This document shows, piece after piece, positions 35,857 through 47,790 of a stretch of DNA of 64,000 nucleotides. Both the position numbers and the translations under genes were made by a program. A model generated the notes under the pieces. The model saw only the letters and a list, made by a program, of their open reading frames with translations, made no database searches and was not told the origin of the DNA. Origin of the DNA: Zygaena filipendulae. Lineage: Eukaryota > Arthropoda > Insecta > Lepidoptera > Zygaenidae. The DNA is taken from positions 7,586,501 through 7,650,500 of the forward strand of contig OU015669.1 in the NCBI GenBank assembly GCA_907165275.2. The letters run 5' to 3'. Numbering within the stretch: position 1 is the stretch's first letter; every line of letters starts with the position of its first letter.

Positions 35857-36582
35857 CTTATAAAAGGTAGAACTAAAACCAAGATATTAAAATCTTCCTA
35901 TAATATCAAAAAGCACTTCACAATATGAATGAGTAATAATACGTATAAGGTCTACTTATAACCCTCTAATTTGACGGATAATAATTCTCAAAAAATATTG
36001 TTATTGTTGTCATCGATAAAACATCCCCATTCAGAGCTCGAGTGGTGCTCATATTTCGTGACAGAACCACTTGAAAGCGACAATGTCATCTACTTATTCA
36101 CTATATTTCATACATTTTTTATTATGCTTTCTTCTCTCTTCTTCTGTATTACTTTTAGGCGTATAGAAGTTATCTACCGTGTGACAATTTAAAATAAACT
36201 TATTTTACAGTGATCTTACTATCACCTCTATGGGTGTTATTAAACCTCAAATCGAAAATTCAACTTTATACACGGTGTGTAGTCGAAATTTAAACTGTTA
36301 CATCGATGCTATTCCTCGTTGAATGTTTTTAATGTCGCTTCAATAAAACTAGTTATTTTCTGTGGCTTCAGCCGCATGAATTTCCGAGTTAACCCGGAAA
36401 CTCCATCTCTGCCTTACTTAGCTGTCATACTCCCCATAAACTACCTATACGATCGACTGAAATTCATAGGACCATGGAAAATCTAAGTGCAGGCACCTTT
36501 TTGCGAAATTTCGAGGATTAAGATCTTACGATTCGGACTGTGCATTGATCTGTTGTCTGTGAATGAGTTTTCTTTTTTTTTG

Positions 36583-36770
36583 TACTAGCTGTTCCCCGCG
36601 GTTTCACCCGCGATAAGTTGGGAGTTCCTGCGAGAATTCTGGGACAAAAAGTACTCTCTGTACCCCTGACGACGTGTATGTAAAATTTCATTATGATCGG
36701 TTGAGCTGTTAAGGCGTGAAAGTGTAACAGACAGACAGATTTACTTTCGCATTTATATCATTAGTAAGGA
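36583..36770 (+). repeat. GC-core repeat, subfamily 2, near-complete
   Basis: Runs from TACTAGCTGTTCCCCGCGG through GATCGGTTGAGCTGTTAAGG and an ACAGACAGACAG tail to TTTATATCATTAGTAAGGA. The best-preserved copy of this subfamily here. Confidence 0.85.
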
Positions 36771-37251
36771 TATACCTATCGATTGAATATTAGTTTTGCA
36801 AAACCGTTTTATGCACAGATTGTCAAATAACAATAATAAATTTACAACACACCATATTATCCTTTACAAAGCCTATTATACTGCTACATTACATCGATGA
36901 AGCATAAACACATTTCGACCGCAACAATGAGAGACTATGTTTAGATTCGGGACTATTCAAGTAGAAAATACTTACATATAAATTCCCATGCGCAGTCTGT
37001 TATGTAGAGCGAAATCGGTGACAACGGCAAGATTACGGCCCCGCCGTTCGATGGGTTAATCAGGATGGTGTTGTGATCTTTTATCGTTAACCCTTCAGAG
37101 GCGACGGTTGACAATTAGACGTTGAATTAAATTGGGACATTTTTAATCTTTTGCTACCTGTAGCTATATTGGAGGATAATCTGTTGGCTGTTGGCATCAA
37201 TGAGACCTATTTAACCTCACTTCTATAATAGAAGCGTTACAGTTAGGAAAC

Positions 37252-37311
37252 TGAGCCGTGGTTGCGGTAGAATTCTCGCCTCTTGTTCAGAGGGTTCCTA
37301 TCTCAGATTAT
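37252..37311 (+). pseudogene. tRNA-Gly-like relic
   Basis: GTGGTTGCGGTAGAATTCTC followed by GCCT closely matches the D-arm and A-box region of eukaryotic tRNA-Gly (there GTGGTTCAGTGGTAGAATTC). About 30 bases later, GGGTTCCTATCTCAG is a decayed B box that has lost the GTTCGA core. No acceptor or anticodon stems pair properly, so this is a dead tRNA copy or the head of an old SINE. Confidence 0.5.
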
Positions 37312-38943
37312 ATTTTCTGTAATGTACGTACGATGTAGGTAACTCTATGCAATATTTATTTTAAATGACTTTAATGTAAGAAATATAACCAGTTTTCAGA
37401 TTTCTAAATTTATTATCTATATACCTACGTGGTGGACAATTAATTAGAAACACATGCATTCAGAAGGTAGGATACATTTCATACATTTGAAGGCCACATT
37501 TCATATGAAACTCATAGGGTTATTAGCATAATAACAATGTACCTGATAAATAAAAACAAACAATATTCGACGGCGAGTGCAGTTATTAAAAAAAAAAACA
37601 GAAATATAAACAAGAATTACAATATTCTCAGTACTGGCAACCTGGACAACCATATAATAATAACAAAATTATACCAAAAATAAGTGCCAGTCGTGCCATT
37701 ATTTTAATAAAAAGCACTTTAAGCAATCGAACACTAAAAAGTTAATTTTATTGAACTGTGTAATTTCGATTCCAATCTCGATTTCCAAGTCGATACGTCA
37801 ATGTCAAAATATTGTCAAGAGTGCGAAAAATGCACAAGATCGAGAAATCCCAATTTCAATTAGTTACATAAAATTCCACTGCAATCGAGACAAATCGTGC
37901 GCTAGTGTAAGAGTACCGATTGACAAGTTCTCGATCCTAATCCCAAATTTCAAATAGGATCGAGTGTCCACAGTAAGCATACAGGTCGCCGATATTGCAT
38001 TCGTAGTTTCAACTATTAACTAAAGTTTTTCGCGTCATACACCGGCGTGGCTAATACAACGTAGAGCTGTTTTGTCGTGGGGCCATATTCCCGAGTCTCC
38101 CGGGACAGGCTAATTTTCGTACCCGGACACGGCTCAATTTGCCCCGGACACATTAACCGTAACTACTGCGACACGGTTGCGTACCTACTACCCGTACTTT
38201 TTACGACCTACCGTCGAGTTCGATTCCGAGACTTTTTTTCTCTCCTGAGTTTCTCCTATTTCAATTTGCAAGGAAATTCTTTTGTGTACTTTTGTAAGTT
38301 CAACGGAATCCCAGCGTTGCACCCGACGCCTTAGAGTCGCGTTTGCTTCGACAGCTCTTTGAATGTACATCGTTTTTCGGTCGCTACTCACCAATCATCA
38401 CTGACCATTTCTATGGATGAAGTGGGTATGTAAAATGAACTTTGTGAGGGAAGTTTTAAGGTATATTTTGCTTCGTGATAATTAAGGGTGTTTTTCATAG
38501 AGGGTCAAGGCGTGAGTAGCGTATTGTGGGTTCGATTCCCAGGTGTACAGGGCGTCGGGACACGTACGCGAACACTTAAAGACAGCCACTTCTAAGATGA
38601 AGGGAGGTCCGTCATAAAAATTGGACAGGACAAAATGTACGGGAGTAGACCTTGCACCTTCATAATATTTTTCTTTCTTTTGCGTCATTAGTCTACTAAA
38701 GATTGAAGGAGATTTCTTTAATCAGCAACTATCTCGCAATTTAGCGAAATTATTTCTAAAAGTAATTGATTTAAAGTCAAAGAGAATTTATTCACTGCGT
38801 TTACGTTACAACACAACAATTACGATTTGCAACGACTGAATAAATAAAGAGCTTAAACAAAGAAAAAGAAAAATATATCTTTCTCTTTCTATCCATCTCT
38901 CTCTCTCTTTGGCACACTGACTTGCATATTATGCCTATACTAA

Positions 38944-39147
38944 TCTATACTAATATTATAAAGAGTAAAACTTTATTTTTTGTTTGTTTGTTACGATTTA
39001 ACTCAAAAAGTACTGGACCGATTTCAAAAATTCTTTCACCATTAGAAAGCTACATTATCCCTGAGTAACATAGGCTATATTGTAATCTGGAATTCCCGCG
39101 GGAACTCTGAAATTAATGCGGAAGAAACCGCGGGGAACAGGTAGCAT
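38944..39147 (-). repeat. GC-core repeat, subfamily 3, copy 2
   Basis: Minus-strand copy paired with 35651-35856: same AAAAGTACTGGACCGATTTC and CTGAGTAACATAGGCTATAT segments, ending GAAACCGCGGGGAACAG. Confidence 0.8.
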
Positions 39148-42100
39148 ACTATACATTGCAATGAAGAATAATTTCACTAAGTTTAGAAACTTGAAATTTT
39201 GCATAGGTGTGATTTCTTTTTTATCCTAGGCCAACACTATAGCGTTTTTGGAAATTCATACTTTTATTGAAAGTAATGGGGGTGAAGTATGAATAGAAAT
39301 CCGTTAGTTTTCAAGGGTGATCAAGGGTGTCAATCATCTAAACACGGGTAAACAGTTAGCACGATTCAAACAGTACTAAATACTTTTAATACTGTGTGTT
39401 ACAAACGTATTTTCGGAAATCGAACGTGAATGAAACCAACCAATGCCATCTCGACTATCTCAAGACAGGGGACTACTTATCCATTTAGCTGTAAAAGTCC
39501 TGAATGCGTCATAAAAACCGTTTCGTCCGACTCGGCCAGAGAAAAAGCAAAATGGAAATAGAAATCTTAGCTTCATTTTCCGATCGTTTTAAAAACAGAA
39601 CTTCTATTTTTAAAATGATTACATTTTCCAACGTTGAAAATGTTGCCAGACGTTTTTAAATTTTTGTAAAAAACGTGGAAACAATATTTTACTCCTTTAT
39701 TTATATACCTATCAATGAATATGACTCCCTAAATAGAGCGTAACATATAAAATAATACAAACCATTGTGATTAGTTACAGTAAATGAGTCAGTCCACGTA
39801 ATTAAAATTAAGAAAAAAAAAACCCATTTCTTAGGTAGAGTTGGATAAATGTCAAATTTTATATTGCTAATACTCGATAGTTAAACATTTGAATACCTAT
39901 ACTTACGAAAGTTTAAGGTAAGTACTACTAAGTATTAGTAGATATTTTTAAGAGAATATGATTTTATCTTTATAATTTTTTCACTGCAAAGATGGGACAT
40001 AGCGGTATCAAAAAAACATGTACCTATTTTTCGAGAGAATTGATAGCATTATGTTTTATTACATCTTAATTTGTTTCAATATATATTATTACATCTTGGG
40101 CATTATCACAGCGCTAAACTACAGCTCTAAATATACAGGTGACACCCATAACCCAATATTATCATTGCTATGAAATAAAACAAGGTAAATTGACATAATA
40201 TGATTGTAATAGTGGAATTAGGTATGATGTGACGTCAGAAGTTTATTTGGCAGACGATTCTGGTATTATTACATTTAGCGAGGGGTAACTTGAATTATTA
40301 TTATTAATACCTACGTAATATCCATCTATATCAGATAACATATTGATGTAGGTAGGTACGATGGCTCGATATTGCTAGACATATAAAATATTGATAAAAT
40401 TTTCATATGAAACGAATTAGGTTTTGACTGAAATCAATTCTAGAGCAGTCTCTGTAATTTACAGTTTTTTTTTATATTAAAAAATTCAGTTCATCCAAAT
40501 TTCAAATATAAAATCAATTTGTCGAAAAAATTTGCCCAAAGTTTAAATCTCTCGCTACGCTGCATAGACACTGCTAAGGAAGTCCACCAAGCTAGCTTCG
40601 TTGTTTTTTCCCTATTGTAGGAGGTAAGATCAATCGATTTGGAGCTTTTTTTTTTTAACTCAGTCTTATTTCTTTACCAATGGCCAGGGGTGCGTAACCC
40701 TTGGTCACTACAAAGTTATTTTAAACAATCTAATACCCTAATACTTTTACCCTTACAATGTTTAAGTTAGAACTGACCAACCCCGACCCCTGTAGCACAT
40801 TAAATCAAGTTCAGCGGTAAGGCTGTTTTATGCTTTAACGGTTAGCTTTATCGGAAAATTCGATCTTATCATAACAAAAGGGGTTTGTTTAGATTTTCTT
40901 TATTTTTAAGAGTTATTAGTCCCAGAACTGTAGTTATGTTGCGATAAGGTCTATTTGATTGTACTTACTCGATGGAGTGCAGTCAATAGTAATAATTTAA
41001 AGGGGTTTTAGCTTTTAGTGCGACATTGTACTTTCTACTAATAATAAGAAATAAACTGTCGGTGTAAATGATAATAATAATAAAATTATTTATTTTGATC
41101 AGAAAGGTGTACAAAAAAACATGAGACATAGCCAGTTATAGGCAAAAGGAAGTGAACCAATATTATTTAATTGTAGTCGTAACTTCATTTCATTTCATTT
41201 CATTTGAAAATATACTTCTGTTTTTCTTAACTGATTGTTCAGTTTTGTAATATTTAGACAAATTAATGATAGCTAGCTAGAAAATTGAGGATATAACTTT
41301 GAATAATCGTCATTGGTAATTTATCAAGCTAACATAAGACGTCCTTAAGCTGGACCAAAATAAAAGTAAACTCAATCTGTTGTAAAAAACAAAAACACTC
41401 TCTTGTTCCATTTTCGAATGACCTTAGTCAGGTGCCAATAAACCGTAGTCTTGAGAGGTGCCAGTAATAGAGTGCGATCGTAAACTAGACCCATCGGAGG
41501 ATCGCTTACGTTGCAACCCACTAGGTGTTAGGTTTAGCACCCCTGATAATAAAACGTTCTGCTGACAACCTCAGATCTTAATGTACTGAATTAGAAAAGG
41601 TCACCTTTTGTCATCTACATTGTATCATTTTTGTTGTAATATTTTTTTCACAAAAGTCATAATTTTATTTCAAATCATTGTTTCACAGATTAGAAGAGTT
41701 TATTAAACTTTTGTAAAGACAAAAATAACGTAAACGCGAGTTCAGATATTTCTATAAAATAGAAAAATATCAAAAATAAATTTGTTCAAGCATTATTAAA
41801 TCATTAAATTATCCTTTCAGCAGCGTACATGATATATATGTTGCTATTATAAAGTTGAAGGCCGTAATTATTCGCCAATTCTTACTCATTTTGGTACCTC
41901 TTCCTTTTTTAAGGTCTCAATGATTATTACTTTAATATTAAACACTTTAGTTAAAATATTTTATTACAACAACTAGTCATTAAAAAAAAACCATTTACTA
42001 CAGCAAAATGTGAAATTTACGCAGTAAATGTAGATTCTGTTTATAGTGCAGTTAATTTGTGATGTAAATTTGTCGGTGGCTAACAAAACAAGCTCATTAG

Positions 42101-42594
42101 CCACCCCGCCCCGGGATGGATGGGAGTGGCTACAGAACGCTACACCCACCCACGGTTGACGAGCTATGAAATCGAAGTTATAAAGAATATATTTCATCTG
42201 AATTTATTTCTATACACTACGCATTATTTTACTTAGATGATGATGTTTCAATTATCTTAAGTCTATTATAAAAAGGTCTTACACCACTGAAATTGTTTAT
42301 GAAAACGAACACAAACTATTTTACGTTTATATCCTTCTAATTTATAATTAAGCTGTTTAATTTGTAATTAAAATCTGTGAATAATCCTTATTTTTTTAGT
42401 AAAAGATTAATATTAAATAGATAGTAATGTATAAATAGATAGTTTGATAAATGTATTATTATAGTTTATCACACCGATATGCTGTTTTAGTTTATCTAGT
42501 CGTAAGAACAACATCTAATCATCATTATCCTAAGTTTGACAAAAAAAAAAAAATTTCGTAACCTCAAAACTAACAGCTTCTTTTCTCTCCACAG

Positions 42595-42833
42595 CATTCT
42601 CGAGCTTCGGAAAGAGAAGAGTAGAGATGCGGCGAGATCTCGCCGCGGCAAAGAGAACTACGAGTTCTACGAGCTGGCGAAAATGTTGCCATTACCGGCT
42701 GCCATCACGAGTCAGCTGGATAAGGCTTCGATCATAAGGCTGACGATAAGCTACCTCAAGCTAAGAGACTTCTCCGGTCACGGGGATCCGCCGTGGAGTC
42801 GCGATCCGCCGCCTAGCAGCAAAGCTCTGAAGG
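42595..42833 (+). CDS. trh: trachealess, coding exon 2 (bHLH domain)
   Basis: This exon carries the complete bHLH domain. After ILEL comes the basic region [17 protein letters not shown], which contacts DNA. Helix 1 is [13 protein letters not shown], the loop is [11 protein letters not shown], and helix 2 is [22 protein letters not shown] and a Ser/Pro-rich linker follow. This matches the Trachealess/NPAS1-NPAS3 group; Single-minded and Sima/HIF differ in basic region and loop. The acceptor is a pyrimidine-rich tract ending CTCCACAG at 42594. The donor is GTTAGT at 42834, after one base of a split codon. The exon is 239 nt: one base, 79 codons, one base. It is the clearest coding segment in the window; no frameshift or stop is seen. 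Confidence 0.97.
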
Positions 42834-43589
42834 GTTAGTAGATTTCTGTTGTTTTTACTGAGAAAAATTGCTTTGTCATCTCGATCCCAACCGCAGTTGT
42901 AACGTGCGGACAGTATTTGAATTTAAAGTTTAGTGAGTCATATTATTAACAGTAGATAATATCTATGTATTTAGAGCGGATTACTCATGGTAATTTAGCA
43001 ACGGCCTGACATTTTTCGATCTGACATGTTTCGATCTGACTTCCTAAGTGTGGATAGTTTTTTGCTTGTTTGTTTGTTTTTTTTTTTTAAGTTAAATTTG
43101 ACTCAATAATCCAAATACACAAGGCTCAGTAAACATAGTATTGCACCTGTAAGGTCATTGCAGGGGTAGCGCCACCAGCTATAAAAAATCATAAATCTTA
43201 AGAAAATCAATTTAAAAATAAACCTATAGTTAAATGTCGAAAATAGGGTAAATATAATTATTAAACTCTGCAGCATTTAAATTTGGTGTAAAAAGTTTTA
43301 TCAAAAAGTACAAAAAAACTGTCACTTTTCGGCGATTTTCAATTTAACTTATTTGTAATACTGCGGAATAATCATCAAAAATACATAATTAATATTTTCC
43401 CAATTATTACTTTTTCTTCTATCGTAATAGAAGATATGATTTTTATGGTGGATGGGAATAGATTCACCATTTTAAAGGTACCTTAAACACGTTTCTAGAC
43501 GTTAAATAATAGTCGCAGATAAATTATGACCGAATTCCCAAAACAGTAGCTACAATCTACAAAATGTTCTTCACCCTCTCTCAAACTAT

Positions 43590-43790
43590 GCAAAACTGTG
43601 CGAGTACCGGCTGGGTTTAAAATAACTGAGGAGGGTCGACAAATCTGATTTGCGTTCGTCAACTCATTGTCAGCGCTAACCGCGTTACCGCACCCCGTGG
43701 CTGTACTGTCAGCAAAACAGAGCCCTTATTACCGCTGAGTTTATACGGTGGACAACGGTTTTCAATCTTCGTGTGACAAATTAATTAAAT
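43590..43790. promoter_or_regulatory. candidate cis-regulatory block after the bHLH exon
   Basis: About 200 bases of unique, balanced-GC sequence some 750 bases into intron 2, bounded on the right by the MITE at 43802. It contains no useful frame. The suggestion of an enhancer rests only on composition and position. Confidence 0.2.
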
Positions 43791-43801
43791 AATACCTCTT
43801 A

Positions 43802-44072
43802 CGGCCGCACTCAGAGTCGACTTTAATGATTACTTACCGCCGCACTCAGAGTCGACTTTAATGATTACTTAGTTAAGTATAGATTTTTAAAACAAAACTG
43901 CCGCAATCAGAGACGTTCAGTGAATTAATGTTAATTGACATTTAACGAGATGCAACTTAATTAGTTAAATGCCAGTTCACATTAATTTTTTAAACTTGTC
44001 TGATTCCGGTAGTTTTGTTTTAAAAATCTATACTTAACTAAGTAATCTTTAAGTCGACTCTGAGTGCGGTCG
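43802..44072. mobile_element. PIF/Harbinger-like foldback MITE, copy 2
   Basis: Second copy of the element at 3404, here in trh intron 2, flanked by TTA on both sides (43799-43801 and 44073-44075). The first 35 bases of the left terminus (43802-43836) are repeated directly at 43837-43871, so the element is 271 rather than about 236 bp. Confidence 0.85.
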
Positions 44073-44639
44073 TTAGTGACATATTAATTAGGTGATATAG
44101 GTAAAATGATAACATTTTCTTTTTTATATTGGTTTGACGTAAAGGGTTTTTATCAGTATCATTAATGAGAATAAATAAAAAAAAAGAAAATATTGATTTT
44201 TTACCTGCAATGGTTAAAAATATTTCAGAAAAAGCTTTCTATTCTAAAAACTGAAGTTTTTCTAAAAGATCTCAAAAACCTTTCTTTATACGTATGCAGT
44301 ATCTGTAACGCACGGTGGGGCTAAATATGTTTTTTATGGAAAAAATAATGCACTACACTATAGCCGGTGGGGAAGAAATCACAAAATATTGTCAAGTAAG
44401 GCGTGCACGCAAATAAATGCGCCTTAGGGACACTGATTCACCGCAATACGTCAAACAAGTATTACCTATTCGCTATGGTGTAAAAGACATGCTTGTTTTG
44501 TGAGTCAGCCATACATGGGCTTGATTAAATTATTGAATCTGCAGCAAGAAAGTATACAGCAATACCTAAGAATATACTGATATAATACTTATATAATTAT
44601 TTATTGTAAATCAAAAAATCAAAAATTAAAAATCAAAAA

Positions 44640-44760
44640 TTATTTATTAATTTCACAATATGAACTTATAACTAGGTAAATAGCTGGAGCCTCCTTTTAG
44701 GCATAATTATGCCTGTGCCAGACTCCGCTCCTCATAACTAATTTAAAATTAACAAAATAC
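44640..44760. repeat. interspersed repeat fragment
   Basis: GCTGGAGCCTCCTTTTAGGC, GCCTGTGCCAGACTCCGCTC and a preceding AAATCAAAAATTATTTATTA stretch resemble the end of a lepidopteran LINE-type repeat as I remember it. The upstream TCAAAAAT tandem units (44609-44640) would be its simple tail. Confidence 0.4.
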
Positions 44761-44824
44761 ACATCCGAAAGCATACTGATTTTATAACTTAATATTAAAT
44801 AAAACGTGTGAAATCGTTTTGAAG

Positions 44825-44852
44825 TGTATGTGTGTGTGTGTGTATGTATATG

Positions 44853-44913
<61 letters not shown>
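44825..44913. repeat. (GT)n microsatellite
   Basis: About 89 bases of GT dinucleotides, interrupted by a TATGTATATGTATATATA segment. The longest uninterrupted run, on the right, is over 50 bases. Likely polymorphic. Confidence 0.95.
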
Positions 44914-44919
<6 letters not shown>

Positions 44920-46622
44920 ATACATAGATAAATATAAATACTAAAACATAGGCTCGGGATTAAAATAAACGTTCATTACATTCGTGACACCGGCGTAGCT
45001 CTATTAAATTAAATATGGTAAACTTTTTACTAAGTTTAAGTATATTTCGATATAACTTGAATGCTTGGAAGTAAAATTTTTAGATTCACTTAAAATAATG
45101 TGTTTCTCTACTGTTGTAAAACCGAATCCATAAATAATAGGTCTATTATATGAGTACGTAAACTTAATAAAACTCTAACTAGAGGTGAGTTTTTGTAATC
45201 CACTTATGTAAAAAGCACTTTGTAGTACTATAAGAAAAACCAAGGGAGATATTATTTATGATAGGTATGGCTGTTTAAAAATCTTATATTTACTCAGCAC
45301 AAAACCACATGCGACACGACATATTGACAAAGAGGTTTTTTAAATCGCACAGTGCACCAAAATTTGTAACAAGTGTACCAATAAAACGCCCCACGACAAA
45401 TCCAATTTTGGCCCCTAATGCGCTTAATGCGACCACGGGGCGAATCACTACATACGCCACTGTCATTTTAACTCAATTTTGAAACAGGATTTCCTTACCT
45501 ATAGATATTCAAATAAAAATATTCGAGACTATAAAACATAGGCATTTAGGGGGTGTTAAGATTGTCTCACAAATGCACTTGGGGGACTACATTTCTATGG
45601 TTCCAATATATCTGCGCAAGCAATAAAGAATTTAGTGGTAATTTTAACATAAACTGAGCAAATAACGAAACATTGAGTTATAAAAGGTCAGAAATGGAAA
45701 CAATATTATCTACGCGAAAAGAAAATTTTTATGAAAACATTTCAAGGGTAACCAAACAAATTAGTACGACTAAAGAAGATTATTCAATAATGCATCTGTC
45801 AACATCGAAATTGTAAAAGACACCGCGTCATTTACATGGCAGAAAAAAAATCTTATTAATTAATTCACCGAGCCCTCACCGTAACAATACACCGCGAATT
45901 GGGCCAAAATTTTTAATCCGATCAATTAACAATCAGTGCAAGCGATATGCCGCTTGTTAGTACTGCTTATTTGACGAACGTGACTTGGTTGGTTTATTCA
46001 AATAGCGGGGCACGATCGACGATTTTGTCTGCCTGTTTAATTGGTATTACCACTGTGCATCTTGCGTTTGCTTTGAACGGATTGGACCGAGATGTTTATT
46101 GACGAAACTTGGCGCTGTGTGCATTTTATGTAATGATTTCGTACTTTGTTTATGCAATAGACAAATTATGGTAAGTAGGTGATAGGTAATAGGTGGGATG
46201 CAGAGTTTGTGGGTGTACCCATTTAATTTATGTACTATAGTGAAGATATCAGCAGCTTTGGTCACAAGTCTCAAGCAAGTAGAGGGCCTGCTCTATATAC
46301 GAGTTTGCGACCATCTATATCTGTGGAGAGACCAAGGAGGGTAAGAGACCCTTAAAGTTGTGGGAGTGGTTTTGAGATTCTTTGAACCTCAATTTTATTT
46401 TTAATACCTACTAATAATTTATTTTAAATTTATTTCTTAACTATTTCACATTAAAGATATTTACTAATAAAGGAAAGGAAACGTTCAATAAATTTGCCTA
46501 TTAGATTTTACGTGTCTGAAGGCAACTATCTCCATAATAATTGGAAAAGTAGTAAACAATTTCAATTTCTGTTGTAAAATATAATTCTGTTGTTATTAGC
46601 AATAACTACATAGAAGTTGACA

Positions 46623-47017
46623 ATAGTATATTTCATTACAAGTGCGGAAAGGCTGTCATTGCAAAGAGTTCCGAGTTGACAGTCGGAACTCTTTGCAATG
46701 ACGGTTCCGCACGTGTACTGAACAACTATTTTTAATACAGTTGCGAAAAAAATGAAGAAATTTAGTAAAATAATAAAAACACAAACTCAACTAAGTTCCA
46801 ACTGTGATCAAGAGATGGCGCTAGTCGTATTAGTAATACGAAACCTACGTTGCGCAATACAAAAAGTGTGTCAAAGTCGTTTCGCCATTTTTGACAGTTG
46901 GGAAAGAGAACGCACGAGTTCGGAAAAGGTAAAGAAAAAGCTCGAGTATGTAATAGCCCACTTCCCGAACGCTATACGTCCCTGCAATATGCCACTTTTT
47001 GAGCAACTGTATTAAAA
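46623..47017 (+). mobile_element. dispersed element C, copy 2, with strong hairpin
   Basis: Opposite-orientation copy of 26318-26754. Its left end is a strong hairpin: a perfect 20-bp stem (46655-46674 with 46683-46702) around the loop GTTGACAG, extended by GTGCGGAA and TTCCGCAC at 46642-46649 and 46705-46712. It ends GAGCAACTGTATTAA. The inner frame (46752-47015, 87 codons) extends the one in copy 1 but shows no purifying pattern. Confidence 0.8.
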
Positions 47018-47689
47018 AATTATTTTACATTCGTATAAGTAGGTATGTATGACTACAGGGACCCATAATCTAGTTACCATGCAGCATAGCGTAAATGTCA
47101 ACTACATATCTGTCAAATTAGTTCCAATTAGGCATGTGGCTGGTATCGCGTGATTTGCCTATAATTGAATGATAGTAGTCTATATTCCATCGGTCCGGGT
47201 TTACTTGAAGATTCGCCGGGTAACTGTAGATTCAGATTTTATAATAAATAAAAAATAAAAAACCATAAATCGAATCCAAATTATTCGTAAAAGGTATACG
47301 TGTATATTACAATTATACTAAAGTTACTAGCTTGCAAACTCGTATAGCTAATCAGACTTACGAGTAATTCCCGCTGTATCAAAATGTTTCAAAAGGAATT
47401 CCGAAACTCTTGAGCCTACTACTTGTACCGATAGGTAAGTCTGAAGTTTCAGTTTAAAATAAAAATTGGAAAGAGTATTCAATATATTAATATAATAAAT
47501 ATTCCTTTCTTCTTTCTATGTCGACAATCACTGAAAAGGCATTGCAGATGTTCATTTATGTTATCACTGGAATCTCATTACAGAGTAAACCCAGAGGTTA
47601 AAAACAAAGTAACGTATCTTTTCACAAAAGCAATATTTCTCAATACAATATCGCAGGAGACAAGTCAGATAAATTCGACAAATTAACTC

Positions 47690-47790
47690 CGGGGTAAACA
47701 CATGTTTCGTACCCCATATTGCCGTGTGGAGGCTGCGAAGACTGATTTATGGCATTCGAGTGACGGCGCTCGCGGTGTGCACACGTACCT
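47690..47790. promoter_or_regulatory. GC-rich unique block in intron 2
   Basis: CpG-richer stretch including GACGGCGCTCGCGGTGTGCA. No frame, no repeat match. Similar short blocks are at 49000-49070 and 50930-51010. Possible enhancer DNA, by composition only. Confidence 0.15.

Larger units (their letters stand above)
23114..42594 (+). other. trh: trh intron 1, inferred GC-AG, 19.5 kb
   Basis: Intron between coding exons 1 and 2. Its inferred donor is GG|GCACGT and its acceptor CCACAG. It holds no second gene I can support. Repeats listed separately include MITE copies at 23913-24242, 26318-26754, 28809-29042, 33851-34090 and 34241-34554, a SINE at 34563-34828, and several short GC-core repeats. 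Between them are long AT-rich stretches with nothing recognisable, for example 25090-26310, 27060-28130, 31140-32690, 39150-40640 and 41180-42590. A few GC-richer unique blocks stand out, at 32815-32890, 33640-33840, 37010-37130 and 38040-38230. Confidence 0.7.

Noticed and set aside
38515..38570. GGGTTCGATTCCC, another B-box-like motif
   Set aside because: No A box at the right distance and no second copy; at best an old SINE fragment.
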